From IMG/VR virus record IMGVR_UViG_3300008261_003555, positions 1-31,901 of that record: DNA of 31,901 nt, one strand, 5' to 3'. This DNA comes from a virus. Positions 24,545 to 31,013 of this stretch are shown piece by piece (the stretch's first letter is position 1; each line of letters opens with the position of its first letter). Below the pieces are notes generated by a model. That model saw only the letters and a program-made list of their open reading frames with translations. It had not been told where the DNA came from and made no database searches. The translations under genes and the position numbers were made by a program.

Positions 24545-24870
24545 AGCTTTCAAGATTAGAAGATACTGTTGGAGGATGGTTCGTAGGAAATTTTGATAAG
24601 GCGGCATACAGAACAGATGCATGTGAGGTATCCTATAAGTATCATCATAAGGGCGAGCATTGGCCCACACACTACCAAGAAAAGGTAATGGAGATTAACC
24701 TAATGGTTCGTGGTCAAATGAGAATGCAAGATAAGATACTTTTATCTGGAGACATTTTTATTATATATCCTTATGAAATAGCTGACCCAGAATTTATTAC
24801 TGACTGTGAAGTTGTTTGCGTAAAGGTACCTGGAATTACAAATGACAAAGTGGTGGTTGAAAAGATATGA
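24541..24870 (+). CDS. Cupin-fold protein, 109 aa
   Basis: A small beta-barrel is indicated by HHKGEHWPTHYQEKVMEINLMVRGQMRM (metal-binding His residues and Glu about 37-52) followed by LSGDIFIIYPYEIADPEF. Cupins of this size bind a metal and act as sugar epimerases, dioxygenases or sensors. Its exact function is open. It overlaps the fused nucleotidyltransferase-HAD gene and the next gene by four bases, so all three are translated together. Confidence 0.75.
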   Translation: MKLSRLEDTVGGWFVGNFDKAAYRTDACEVSYKYHHKGEHWPTHYQEKVMEINLMVRGQMRMQDKILLSGDIFIIYPYEIADPEFITDCEVVCVKVPGITNDKVVVEKI

Positions 24871-25337
24871 GACTTATATCCCATAGAGGTAATTTATCTG
24901 GGCCAAATCCTGAAAAAGAAAATAGCCCAGAGTATATAAAAATAGCTTATGACTTAGGGTATGATGTAGAGATAGATCTTTGGTCTAATGACACAGAAAT
25001 GTTTTTAGGTCACGATGAACCACAATATAAAATAGATTATGAGTTTATAAACTCAATGTCTGATAGATTATGGGTGCACTGCAAAAATTTAGAAGCCCTA
25101 TATTGTTGCGAGTTTCTGCTTAAAAATGTGAATTATTTTTGGCATCAATCAGATGACTTTACTTTAACTAGCAAGAACATAATATGGACATATCCAGGAA
25201 AATACTTAACTCCAAACTCTGTTCTGGTGATGCCAGAACTTAATAAGTTTGCTGATGTCGGGCCAGACGTGTACGGTATTTGTACAGATAAGGTTATAGA
25301 AGTAAAGGAAATGCTAGATGTCATACCAGTTTCCTGA
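24867..25337 (+). CDS. GDPD/PI-PLC-like phosphodiesterase, 156 aa
   Basis: The catalytic face of the glycerophosphodiester phosphodiesterase superfamily is visible: H6-R7-G8 (ISHRG), E18 (EKEN), E35 and D37 (VEIDLW) and H49 (FLGHDEP). The chain is shorter than typical GDPD enzymes (about 250 aa) but keeps the key residues. It would cut a phosphodiester in a lipid head group, teichoic-acid-like polymer or other glycerol phosphate. This fits a cluster acting on the host envelope, by inference. Confidence 0.78.
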   Translation: MRLISHRGNLSGPNPEKENSPEYIKIAYDLGYDVEIDLWSNDTEMFLGHDEPQYKIDYEFINSMSDRLWVHCKNLEALYCCEFLLKNVNYFWHQSDDFTLTSKNIIWTYPGKYLTPNSVLVMPELNKFADVGPDVYGICTDKVIEVKEMLDVIPVS

Positions 25338-26436
25338 AAGATGGAAAGCTGAATCAGTAGAGGTCATAGACACATCTGAATCCTTTGGCAAAATATTTAA
25401 GCTGTCCAACGTATCATATACAGATAAATCTCATAAAGAAACAATACATGTACCAGGAAAAACTTTTATTGGCTTGGCAGATGCTTATATATGGCATTTT
25501 TTATACGATTCAATTGCCCAGTTATGTTATTTAAAAACTAAGATTAATGATTTAAATGCGTTTTTTATTTCTCCAGCAGCTATGATAAACGGAACTAAGA
25601 ATGAATTTTTAGAGCAAAATAAATATATGAGTTTTCATATAAAGTCAGATACAATTAGAAAAATACAGCCACACAAATATTTTGAAGACTTATTTGAAAT
25701 ATTTGTCACCCAAGAAAATATGTATAATCTAGAAAGTTGTAATTTTACTTTTGAGGAAGTGTATTTTGTCTATGATAACGTTAGATATTTTAATAGAATA
25801 CAAGACTTATTAAGTACTGGTAGGCATTGGTTTGGAGTTCCATATGCATACTGGATTAATAGTTCATGGGAGTCTCGTGCTCACATTACTAGAGCAATTT
25901 TTCCAGAAACATGGTGGAGAAGCATAGGCATATTAGAAATGAGAAATATATTTTTAAAAAAATTAAAAGATGTTAATATAGAAACGCCTAAAAAAATATT
26001 TTTATCTAGAAAAGATGCCAACGAAAGATATAAGGAAAAGGGATTAGGTCCTAGTTTTGATAGGTATTGTAGCGATGAAATAAATGAAGTTATAGAAGAA
26101 TTTTTTATTTCCAAAGGCTATCATTCTATAATTTTAGAGGGTATGGGATACCTAGAGCAGTTAAATTATTTTAAAAATGCTACACATATTGCTGGAGTTA
26201 TCGGATCTTCATTTTGCCAAACACTTGTATGTAATCCATCTGCAATAGTTTCTCAAATAATGGTAAATAAAAGATATGATTTTACCTATCAATTTATTTC
26301 AGAGATGGCGGGGTATTATCTTAATGACATAGATCTAAGGTCGGTTTATCCAGATCTTAATAAAATAAAATTAATTTTAGAAACAAAATATGGATTTATT
26401 GAGGCTTTAGATAGGAGCAGAAACTATGAGATATAA
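25318..26436 (+). CDS. GT61-type glycosyltransferase 2, 372 aa
   Basis: The C-terminal half repeats the GT61 block: KIFLSRKDANERY, then VIEEFFISKGYHSIILEGMGYLEQLNYF and ATHIAGVIGSSFCQTLVCNP. The N-terminal half has IWHFLYDSIAQLCYL, the same helix found in copy 1. Arg codons are almost all AGA/AGG. It overlaps the GDPD-like gene by 20 bases. Expected role: sugar transfer to the same glycan as its neighbours. Confidence 0.82.
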   Translation: MSYQFPERWKAESVEVIDTSESFGKIFKLSNVSYTDKSHKETIHVPGKTFIGLADAYIWHFLYDSIAQLCYLKTKINDLNAFFISPAAMINGTKNEFLEQNKYMSFHIKSDTIRKIQPHKYFEDLFEIFVTQENMYNLESCNFTFEEVYFVYDNVRYFNRIQDLLSTGRHWFGVPYAYWINSSWESRAHITRAIFPETWWRSIGILEMRNIFLKKLKDVNIETPKKIFLSRKDANERYKEKGLGPSFDRYCSDEINEVIEEFFISKGYHSIILEGMGYLEQLNYFKNATHIAGVIGSSFCQTLVCNPSAIVSQIMVNKRYDFTYQFISEMAGYYLNDIDLRSVYPDLNKIKLILETKYGFIEALDRSRNYEI

Positions 26437-27442
26437 TGAGGTTAATGCAATAGACATAATCCCAGTTAACTCATCTGCATTTTGCATGAGGATTCCTAGA
26501 GTAAAATTTAAATCTTTACAGGCCAGAACGCCTACAAGCATATATTATAATTTTGTATACCCAGAAGAACATGATCCCAATTTAGAGATTACTGAGCAAA
26601 GAGACGTATTTGTTATTCCGTATGTTGAAAAATATTATCATAACTTTTTAGAGCTTATTCCAAAGATATTATTTTTAAAAAATATTAACCCAAATTTTAG
26701 ATTAATAGTAGTTGCAAACAAGGAGTCTGAAGTTAACGCAAAAACTGGCATCTTTTATGGATGGGAAAAGGGAAAGGATGACAACAACCATAACCTAAGC
26801 AATATAAAAGAGTTTTTAGATATGTCTGGAATAAGGTATTTATGTACATACTCTAGGTCAGATTTTTTTCAAAATATGGTAGCCCAATCAGCATACATAT
26901 TCTTTGACTTTAAAAAAAATATTGGAAGAAATCGTCCAAGCTTTTATCCAAAGAATTATGATTTCCCAAACTCGTACCCATTTCACGCAACCACAGCTCA
27001 GACCACAGAATCATTAATGCCATATCTTGAGATATTGCATGGAATAATAAATGAAAGTATATCTGGAAATAGAAGTATATATGTGTCTAGAAAAAATTTT
27101 CCAGAAAGACAATTAGATAATGAAGAAGCTTTAGAGAAGTTTATGATTGATTCTGGATACGAAATACATCATTTTGAAACAATGTCAATAGTTGATCAAT
27201 TAAAATTAGTAAAAGAGTGCAAGAGAATAGTTATTTTAAATGGATCTTCAGCAGTTAACTGCATGTTTGCTAACCCAGGCACAGAGGTTTTTGTTTTTAA
27301 TAATGGGGCTGACATAGTAGGTCTTTACGAAAAGGCTTGCGAGGAGTATAATATACAATACAACTTCATAGAAATGCCAGACAACAATGCAGAATGGATA
27401 ATTAAATATCTAAAAGAAAACAAACTTAATAAGCCTTTGTAG
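26426..27442 (+). CDS. GT61-type glycosyltransferase 3, 338 aa
   Basis: The protein keeps the GT61 C-terminal block (SIYVSRKNFPERQ, EKFMIDSGYEIHHFETMSIVDQLKLV, VILNGSSAVNCMFANPGTEVFVF), but its N-terminus has diverged more than in the other two copies. Its stop codon TAG is formed by positions 8-10 of the tRNA-Arg gene, so its end was shaped by a tRNA insertion or the tRNA grew into it. A TATAAT inside its 3' part may drive the tRNA array. Confidence 0.8.
   Translation: MRYNEVNAIDIIPVNSSAFCMRIPRVKFKSLQARTPTSIYYNFVYPEEHDPNLEITEQRDVFVIPYVEKYYHNFLELIPKILFLKNINPNFRLIVVANKESEVNAKTGIFYGWEKGKDDNNHNLSNIKEFLDMSGIRYLCTYSRSDFFQNMVAQSAYIFFDFKKNIGRNRPSFYPKNYDFPNSYPFHATTAQTTESLMPYLEILHGIINESISGNRSIYVSRKNFPERQLDNEEALEKFMIDSGYEIHHFETMSIVDQLKLVKECKRIVILNGSSAVNCMFANPGTEVFVFNNGADIVGLYEKACEEYNIQYNFIEMPDNNAEWIIKYLKENKLNKPL
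27324..27352 (+). promoter_or_regulatory. Possible tRNA-array promoter inside a CDS
   Basis: TTTACG at 27324-27329, 17 bases, TATAAT at 27347-27352, about 74 bases before tRNA-Arg. The -35 matches four of six consensus bases. AT-rich codons could create such a match by chance. Confidence 0.4.
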
Positions 27443-27505
27443 CTCAGAGGACAGAGCAGGACTCTTCTAAGGTCTTGGTCGCAGGTTCGACTCCTGCCAA
27501 GGGCA
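27433..27505 (+). tRNA. trnR: tRNA-Arg (anticodon UCU)
   Basis: Acceptor GCCTTTG/CAAGGGC (one T-G pair), D stem GCTC/GAGC, anticodon stem GGACT/GGTCT with loop CTTCTAA, T stem GCAGG/CCTGC, discriminator A, no encoded CCA. It reads AGA, the arginine codon that dominates the surface-chemistry cluster next to it. The first ten bases overlap the end of the third GT61 gene. Confidence 0.92.
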
Positions 27506-27509
27506 CAAG

Positions 27510-27582
27510 GCCCCTGTAGCCCAGTGGCAGAGGCACACGACTTAAAATCGTGAAAGCGTTGGTTCGAATCCAACCAGGGGCA
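27510..27582 (+). tRNA. trnL: tRNA with UAA anticodon (Leu by anticodon) and short variable loop
   Basis: Acceptor GCCCCTG/CAGGGGC, anticodon stem CACGA/TCGTG with loop CTTAAAA, T stem GTTGG/CCAAC, discriminator A. The D stem GCCC/AGGC has a C-A mismatch. The variable loop is only AAAGC (5 bases), whereas bacterial leucine tRNAs have a long extra arm. It lies four bases after tRNA-Arg. Confidence 0.88.
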
Positions 27583-27586
27583 CAAT

Positions 27587-27659
27587 TGGAGATTAGCTCA
27601 GCAGGCAGAGCGGGAAGCTGTTAACTTCTAGGTCATAGGTTCGAATCCTATATCTCCAG
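27587..27659 (+). tRNA. trnN: tRNA-Asn (anticodon GUU)
   Basis: Acceptor TGGAGAT/ATCTCCA, D stem GCTC/GAGC, anticodon stem GGAAG/CTTCT with loop CTGTTAA, T stem ATAGG/CCTAT, discriminator G, no encoded CCA. U1-A72 in place of G1-C72 is less common for bacterial tRNAs. It completes a three-tRNA array with four-base gaps. Confidence 0.92.
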
Positions 27660-27679
27660 CAAATGCTAAACAGTTTTAT

Positions 27680-28414
27680 TTAGTCTTCTTCTGGAGTCCA
27701 TGAAGGACCCTCAAGCCATTTACCAATAGACTCTTTAGATCTATCCTTAACATGTTCTAAATATTCTGCGCTTTTGTAATTATAAAATGTTCCAGGCGCA
27801 TGTTCTGTCTTTGTTGCAAAACAAGAAAACGCATATCTAATTCCAGAAGTTACTGGCTTTGTTCCATGATAGTATGGAGATTCGGCTCCATGTATTACAA
27901 CGTCGCCAGGTTCTGGCTTGTATATTAATTCTCCAGGCATGCATTCAATCTCGGCATTTGGTTTTAATGTTCCGTCTGCTAAAAATGCTGGATAAAAAAC
28001 TTCTCCGCCTTCAAATTCAGATAAATATGTTACAACCCCATAATCAATAAGGCTACAGGTTCCGTATGTGTCTTCTTGTGTAAGCTCGTGAGCCTTATCT
28101 TTTCCTGGGTTATCAGCATGTATAAACATTCCTTCGTGACCCACTCTGGAAGTAATTACCTGAGCCTGTGGATTAATTACGTAGTCTGGGTAAAGCAACT
28201 CTGATACATGCTCCCACAGATCTATAATTCCAGGAACGGGTGGGCTCATTTTATCGTCATACCAAGGTATAGCGTTGCCTTCTTCTTGAAAGAGCTCTGG
28301 ATTAAAGGTATCTAATATGGCTGAAAACCTATCGCACATTTCTCTAGGGACATATCCCTTAAAGACATAAATGCCGTCAGTTATTTGGATGCAATCTGGT
28401 CTATTGTAGAACAT
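27680..28414 (-). CDS. 2OG-Fe(II) oxygenase (prolyl-4-hydroxylase-like), 244 aa, minus strand
   Basis: The double-stranded beta-helix has the iron ligands H99 and D101 (MFIHADN), a distal H183 (YYHGTKP) and a 2-oxoglutarate-binding R193 (GIRYAF). GGEVFYP and EPGDVVIH lie between them. The enzyme would hydroxylate a protein or small-molecule substrate; its target is unknown. It is the only clear minus-strand gene, placed beside the tRNA array, so it may be a recently acquired accessory gene. Its start is set by an extended -10 promoter that makes a leaderless transcript. Confidence 0.86.
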   Translation of the reverse strand: MFYNRPDCIQITDGIYVFKGYVPREMCDRFSAILDTFNPELFQEEGNAIPWYDDKMSPPVPGIIDLWEHVSELLYPDYVINPQAQVITSRVGHEGMFIHADNPGKDKAHELTQEDTYGTCSLIDYGVVTYLSEFEGGEVFYPAFLADGTLKPNAEIECMPGELIYKPEPGDVVIHGAESPYYHGTKPVTSGIRYAFSCFATKTEHAPGTFYNYKSAEYLEHVKDRSKESIGKWLEGPSWTPEED

Positions 28415-28420
28415 GAATTA

Positions 28421-28430
28421 ATTATACCAT
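28421..28430 (-). promoter_or_regulatory. Extended -10 promoter for the minus-strand oxygenase
   Basis: Read on the minus strand, TG, one base, TATAAT (plus-strand 28421-28426) and then six bases before the ATG. The predicted start is therefore the A of the ATG: a leaderless mRNA. No convincing -35 was found. Confidence 0.65.
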
Positions 28431-28473
28431 GATCAAAATCCTTTCTAGGCGACCACTTTTTTAATAAAAAAAA

Positions 28474-28482
28474 TGCTATAAT
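28474..28482 (+). promoter_or_regulatory. Extended -10 promoter for the lysin gene
   Basis: TG at 28474-28475, one base, TATAAT at 28477-28482. The predicted start near 28489 is followed at once by a 5-bp hairpin (TATGC/GCATA, 28490-28505) and later by AAAGGAG. An A-tract upstream may act as an UP element. Confidence 0.7.
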
Positions 28483-28530
28483 ACATATATATGCCATAGA
28501 GCATAAGCAATAATTTTAAAGGAGAACAAC

Positions 28531-29094
28531 ATGTCAAGTAATATACACCCAAATGCAGCGAAGGTGGTAGCAGCAGCAAAGAAGTATGCAGATGAAGGAT
28601 ACTCAGAGGGACCAAACAACGATACAATTTTTGGAAAGCGCTATGGAATGAATAATCAACCATGGTGTGCAATGTTTGTTTCAGGATGCTTTGATGATGC
28701 AGGACTAGTTCACCTAGTTGCAGCTTCAACCAAAAAGGGCTTTGCATCATGCGATGCAGGAGCACAGTGGTTTGCAAAGAACAAGAGAATTGTTCCAATT
28801 GGACAAGCACAAGCTGGTGACGTAGTATTCTTTAACTTTGATAAGACTCCTACAGATACAGAGCATGTTGGAATTGTTGTTAAGAATGACGGAAAGAATC
28901 TTCATTGCTATGAAGGAAACACAAGCGGAAACGCAAAAGGATCTCAAGCTAACGGAGACGGTGTATTTCTTAAGAAGAGAGCATACAGCTTAGTAATGTC
29001 AGTTGCTCGCCCAGATTGGGATGCAGCTCCAAAGGCTGCGGCTGCAGCTCCTGCAAAAAAGGCAGCAGTAAAAGCGCCAGCAAAGAAGAAGTAA
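28531..29094 (+). CDS. CHAP-domain endolysin with basic Ala/Pro/Lys tail, 187 aa
   Basis: A CHAP peptidase/amidase domain (residues about 10-160) has the nucleophile C46 in QPWCAMFVSG, H112 in TEHVGIV and the third residue around E128-N130 (CYEGNT). It would cut peptidoglycan stem peptides or cross-bridges at lysis. Residues about 163-187 form an AAAPAKKAAVKAPAKKK tail, which may bind the anionic cell wall. There is no signal peptide, so release needs a holin or another route. Codon use (GCA, AAG) and a strong ribosome-binding site suggest high expression. Confidence 0.85.
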   Translation: MSSNIHPNAAKVVAAAKKYADEGYSEGPNNDTIFGKRYGMNNQPWCAMFVSGCFDDAGLVHLVAASTKKGFASCDAGAQWFAKNKRIVPIGQAQAGDVVFFNFDKTPTDTEHVGIVVKNDGKNLHCYEGNTSGNAKGSQANGDGVFLKKRAYSLVMSVARPDWDAAPKAAAAAPAKKAAVKAPAKKK

Positions 29095-29325
29095 ATGCTT
29101 CATAGATGGTTGCCAAATCCAGACAACAGTATAGATTATAACTATTTAGATATCGATACTCATAATGGCCCATTTTGCGACATATGCAGAAAATTTTTTT
29201 GTATGATATGCGACGACCTATCTCTTTTAAAGTGCGAAGAAGATCCAGATCCTAGCATAGAGTGGTCTCCAATAGGTGGAGAACTTGCAATGGCAATAAT
29301 AAATAGAAAAGGTCACAATGAATAA
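29095..29325 (+). CDS. Small Cys-rich protein, 76 aa
   Basis: CDICRKFFCMIC (residues about 28-39) followed by a later Cys gives a zinc-knuckle-like cluster in an otherwise acidic, Asp/Pro-rich chain. The ATG follows the lysin stop directly, so its translation probably depends on the lysin. Function unknown. Confidence 0.6.
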   Translation: MLHRWLPNPDNSIDYNYLDIDTHNGPFCDICRKFFCMICDDLSLLKCEEDPDPSIEWSPIGGELAMAIINRKGHNE

Positions 29326-29908
29326 AGTAGAATTAGGTCCAGACATTTGGGCAATTGAAGGTTTTTTATCTAAAGAAGAATTAGATCAGCTTGTAGAGTT
29401 GGCAGAATCAAAGACTCAAGAAGATTGGGAGTATCAGTATAACTTTGATATTTCACAGGCCGCCTCACAAGATGGTAAATTTAAAAAGGGTGACCCAGAA
29501 TTTGATGAAGCAGTAAAAAAGAAAAATGTATTTTGGGATGACAAAATGTTAGCGATATCTTTTCCAGAGCTAAGAAAAATTCTTACAAAGAGAACGCTAG
29601 ACGCATTTGATAACCAGTATAGAATAAATGAAATAGCAAGAATTCAAAGACAATATCCTGGAACAGAATTAAAGGTTCACCATGATCAGGGATACGATAT
29701 GACTTTATTAAGAGCCGTTATCATTTACCTTAATGATGATTATGATGGTGGAGAACTTTACTTTACACAGCATAATTTAAAGGTTAAGCCAAAGGCTGGA
29801 ACCCTAGTTACATTCCCAGGAACCGATGAATACTTGCATGGAGTGGCAAATGTATTGCCAGGCAAAACACGATATGTAATTAGCACATTTGCTTTTTCTA
29901 AGGATTAA
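29318..29908 (+). CDS. 2OG-Fe(II) oxygenase (P4H-like) 2, 196 aa
   Basis: The iron ligands are H121-x-D123 (KVHHDQG) and H174 (EYLHGV), with R185 (KTRYVIS) for 2-oxoglutarate and GGELYFT between them. It is shorter than the minus-strand oxygenase and shares only the motif pattern, so the two are not a recent duplication. Hydroxylation of a protein or nucleotide-linked substrate is expected. It overlaps the preceding gene by eight bases. Confidence 0.86.
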   Translation: MNKVELGPDIWAIEGFLSKEELDQLVELAESKTQEDWEYQYNFDISQAASQDGKFKKGDPEFDEAVKKKNVFWDDKMLAISFPELRKILTKRTLDAFDNQYRINEIARIQRQYPGTELKVHHDQGYDMTLLRAVIIYLNDDYDGGELYFTQHNLKVKPKAGTLVTFPGTDEYLHGVANVLPGKTRYVISTFAFSKD

Positions 29909-29912
29909 TACA

Positions 29913-30419
29913 ATGAATATATCAATAATTGGAAATGGATTTATTGCATCATCATTAATAGAAGTTATTGAAGATTACAATAAAAAAGAAGAAGCAAACA
30001 TAATAAACATTAATAACGTGCTTGTTAGAAACCCTTCTAGATATAGCAATGTAGCAGAATATATGACTACTGATTTAGAAGACATTCTTCAAAACCAAAG
30101 CGATATTGTTATAGATCTTAGCAATAACATAAAGTTTTCTTTAGATACATTGCCTAAAATTGCTGCTGCTGGTAAATCTATAATGGTACTAGGTAAAGTT
30201 TTTCTTTCAGAGCACGGTAAATTTCTATCTAACTTAGAAAAAGAATATGGCATAAAGGTTTTAATAGGAGGCTGTATTTCTGCTGACCTTCCACTTAACA
30301 TATCAGATTCTAATCCAATGTATTATCCAGGAGTTAATTACATTGAAAAAAGAGGGAATAGCTCTGACCAAGTCTGTACTGCAATTTTTGAAGAACTCAT
30401 ATATTTCTATAGCAAGTAA
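29913..30419 (+). CDS. Short Rossmann-fold NAD(P)-binding protein, 168 aa
   Basis: The N-terminus MNISIIGNGFIASSLIEVIE is a Gly-rich dinucleotide-binding loop (G-x-G-x-x-A), followed by alternating strands (SDIVIDLSN, KSIMVLGK, IKVLIGGC) like the N-terminal domain of homoserine dehydrogenase-type enzymes. The catalytic C-terminal domain is missing; normal members exceed 300 aa. It may be a sensor, a subunit of a split enzyme or a remnant. I chose the ATG four bases after the previous stop; an upstream in-frame start adds eight unsupported residues. Confidence 0.7.
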   Translation: MNISIIGNGFIASSLIEVIEDYNKKEEANIININNVLVRNPSRYSNVAEYMTTDLEDILQNQSDIVIDLSNNIKFSLDTLPKIAAAGKSIMVLGKVFLSEHGKFLSNLEKEYGIKVLIGGCISADLPLNISDSNPMYYPGVNYIEKRGNSSDQVCTAIFEELIYFYSK

Positions 30420-30421
30420 TA

Positions 30422-30430
30422 TGATATAAT
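30422..30430 (+). promoter_or_regulatory. Extended -10 promoter for hsp20
   Basis: TG at 30422-30423, one base, TATAAT at 30425-30430. The predicted start near 30437 opens a 53-base leader with two hairpins. A second -10-like TATACT follows directly at 30431-30436. Confidence 0.7.
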
Positions 30431-30435
30431 TATAC

Positions 30436-30488
30436 TAGGATGCCCAATAGGGGTCCTAATATAACTTATTCGCTTGAAAGGGGAATAA
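30436..30488 (+). ncRNA. ROSE-like RNA thermometer in the hsp20 leader
   Basis: Two hairpins fill the leader. Hairpin I (30437-30457) pairs AGGA-CCC with GGG-TCCT around an AATA loop. Hairpin II pairs 30466-30475 with 30479-30488 around a GAA loop: ten pairs counting one G-G (30472/30482) and one T-G pair. It buries the whole GGGG Shine-Dalgarno sequence and ends one base before the ATG. The strand opposite the Shine-Dalgarno reads UCGCU, matching the U-Y-G-C-U motif of ROSE thermometers, and the G-G mismatch sits where it does in ROSE. Heating would free the ribosome-binding site. Family membership is inferred. Confidence 0.7.
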
Positions 30489-30489
30489 A

Positions 30490-30909
30490 ATGGTAACACA
30501 ATTTGCTATGGATCTTTTTAGAGATCCATTTTTTATTGGCTTTAATCGTGAGTTAGAAAGAATGGCTAATGTGCACAATGCTGCATCTCGTCAATCTTAT
30601 CCTCCATATGATGTATTAAAGCTAGATGATGACACATACAGAGTGTCACTTGCAGTAGCAGGATTTACAAAGGAAGATATTGATCTATCAGTAGACAATG
30701 GAACCCTTGTAGTATCTGGAGAAATCACAGAAATTACCGATGCAGAAGTTTTGCATAAAGGAATTGCTGCCCGTAAGTTTACAAGGTCTTTTGCCCTTGG
30801 AGAGTATATGGAAGTCTCTACTGCATCCCTAAAGGACGGAATGCTTCATATTGATATTGATCGCATTATTCCTGAAGACAAAAAGCCAAAAACAATTAAA
30901 ATCAAATAA
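30490..30909 (+). CDS. hsp20: Small heat-shock protein (Hsp20/alpha-crystallin), 139 aa
   Basis: The alpha-crystallin domain covers residues about 38-130. DTYRVSLAVAGFTKEDIDLSVDNG is its start and ASLKDGMLHIDI, near 116-127, its A-x-x-x-x-G-x-L core. The last residues PKTIKIK contain an I-x-I type anchor for oligomers. It holds unfolding proteins in a refoldable state and could protect virion assembly or host proteins during infection. Length is normal. Translation is probably controlled by the thermometer in its leader. Confidence 0.93.
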   Translation: MVTQFAMDLFRDPFFIGFNRELERMANVHNAASRQSYPPYDVLKLDDDTYRVSLAVAGFTKEDIDLSVDNGTLVVSGEITEITDAEVLHKGIAARKFTRSFALGEYMEVSTASLKDGMLHIDIDRIIPEDKKPKTIKIK

Positions 30910-30911
30910 GG

Positions 30912-30939
30912 TATAATAGTACTGTCCCATCGGATGGGA
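30912..30939 (+). promoter_or_regulatory. -10 box and 5' hairpin of the nuclease gene
   Basis: TATAAT at 30912-30917 lacks a TG extension and a clear -35. The predicted start near 30924 is followed directly by a 6-bp hairpin (TCCCAT/ATGGGA, loop CGG, 30925-30939). The remaining leader to 31014 contains further short complementary stretches but no clear single structure. Confidence 0.55.
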
Positions 30940-31013
30940 TATCGGGCTAATAGTTACGCCTTAGGATGGACCTGAGCATGTCCTCAAACTGCTCTTTAAA
31001 TTTAGGGAGACAC

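Noticed and set aside
27660-27683. Weak inverted repeat CTAAA/TTTAG between the tRNA array and the minus-strand gene as a terminator
   Set aside because: The stem is only five A-T-rich pairs and has no proper T-run on either strand.
18368-29908. Carbamoyltransferase, glycosyltransferases and 2OG oxygenases as a DNA-base hypermodification system
   Set aside because: No cytosine-C5 or thymidylate-type hydroxymethylase is present. The oxygenases look P4H-like rather than TET/JBP-like, and the methyltransferase lacks DNA-methylase motifs. A surface-sugar role explains the set better.
30966-31013. Upstream ATG extending the nuclease by 16 residues
   Set aside because: The extra residues are outside the staphylococcal-nuclease family core and the downstream ATG has an AGGGAGA ribosome-binding site.
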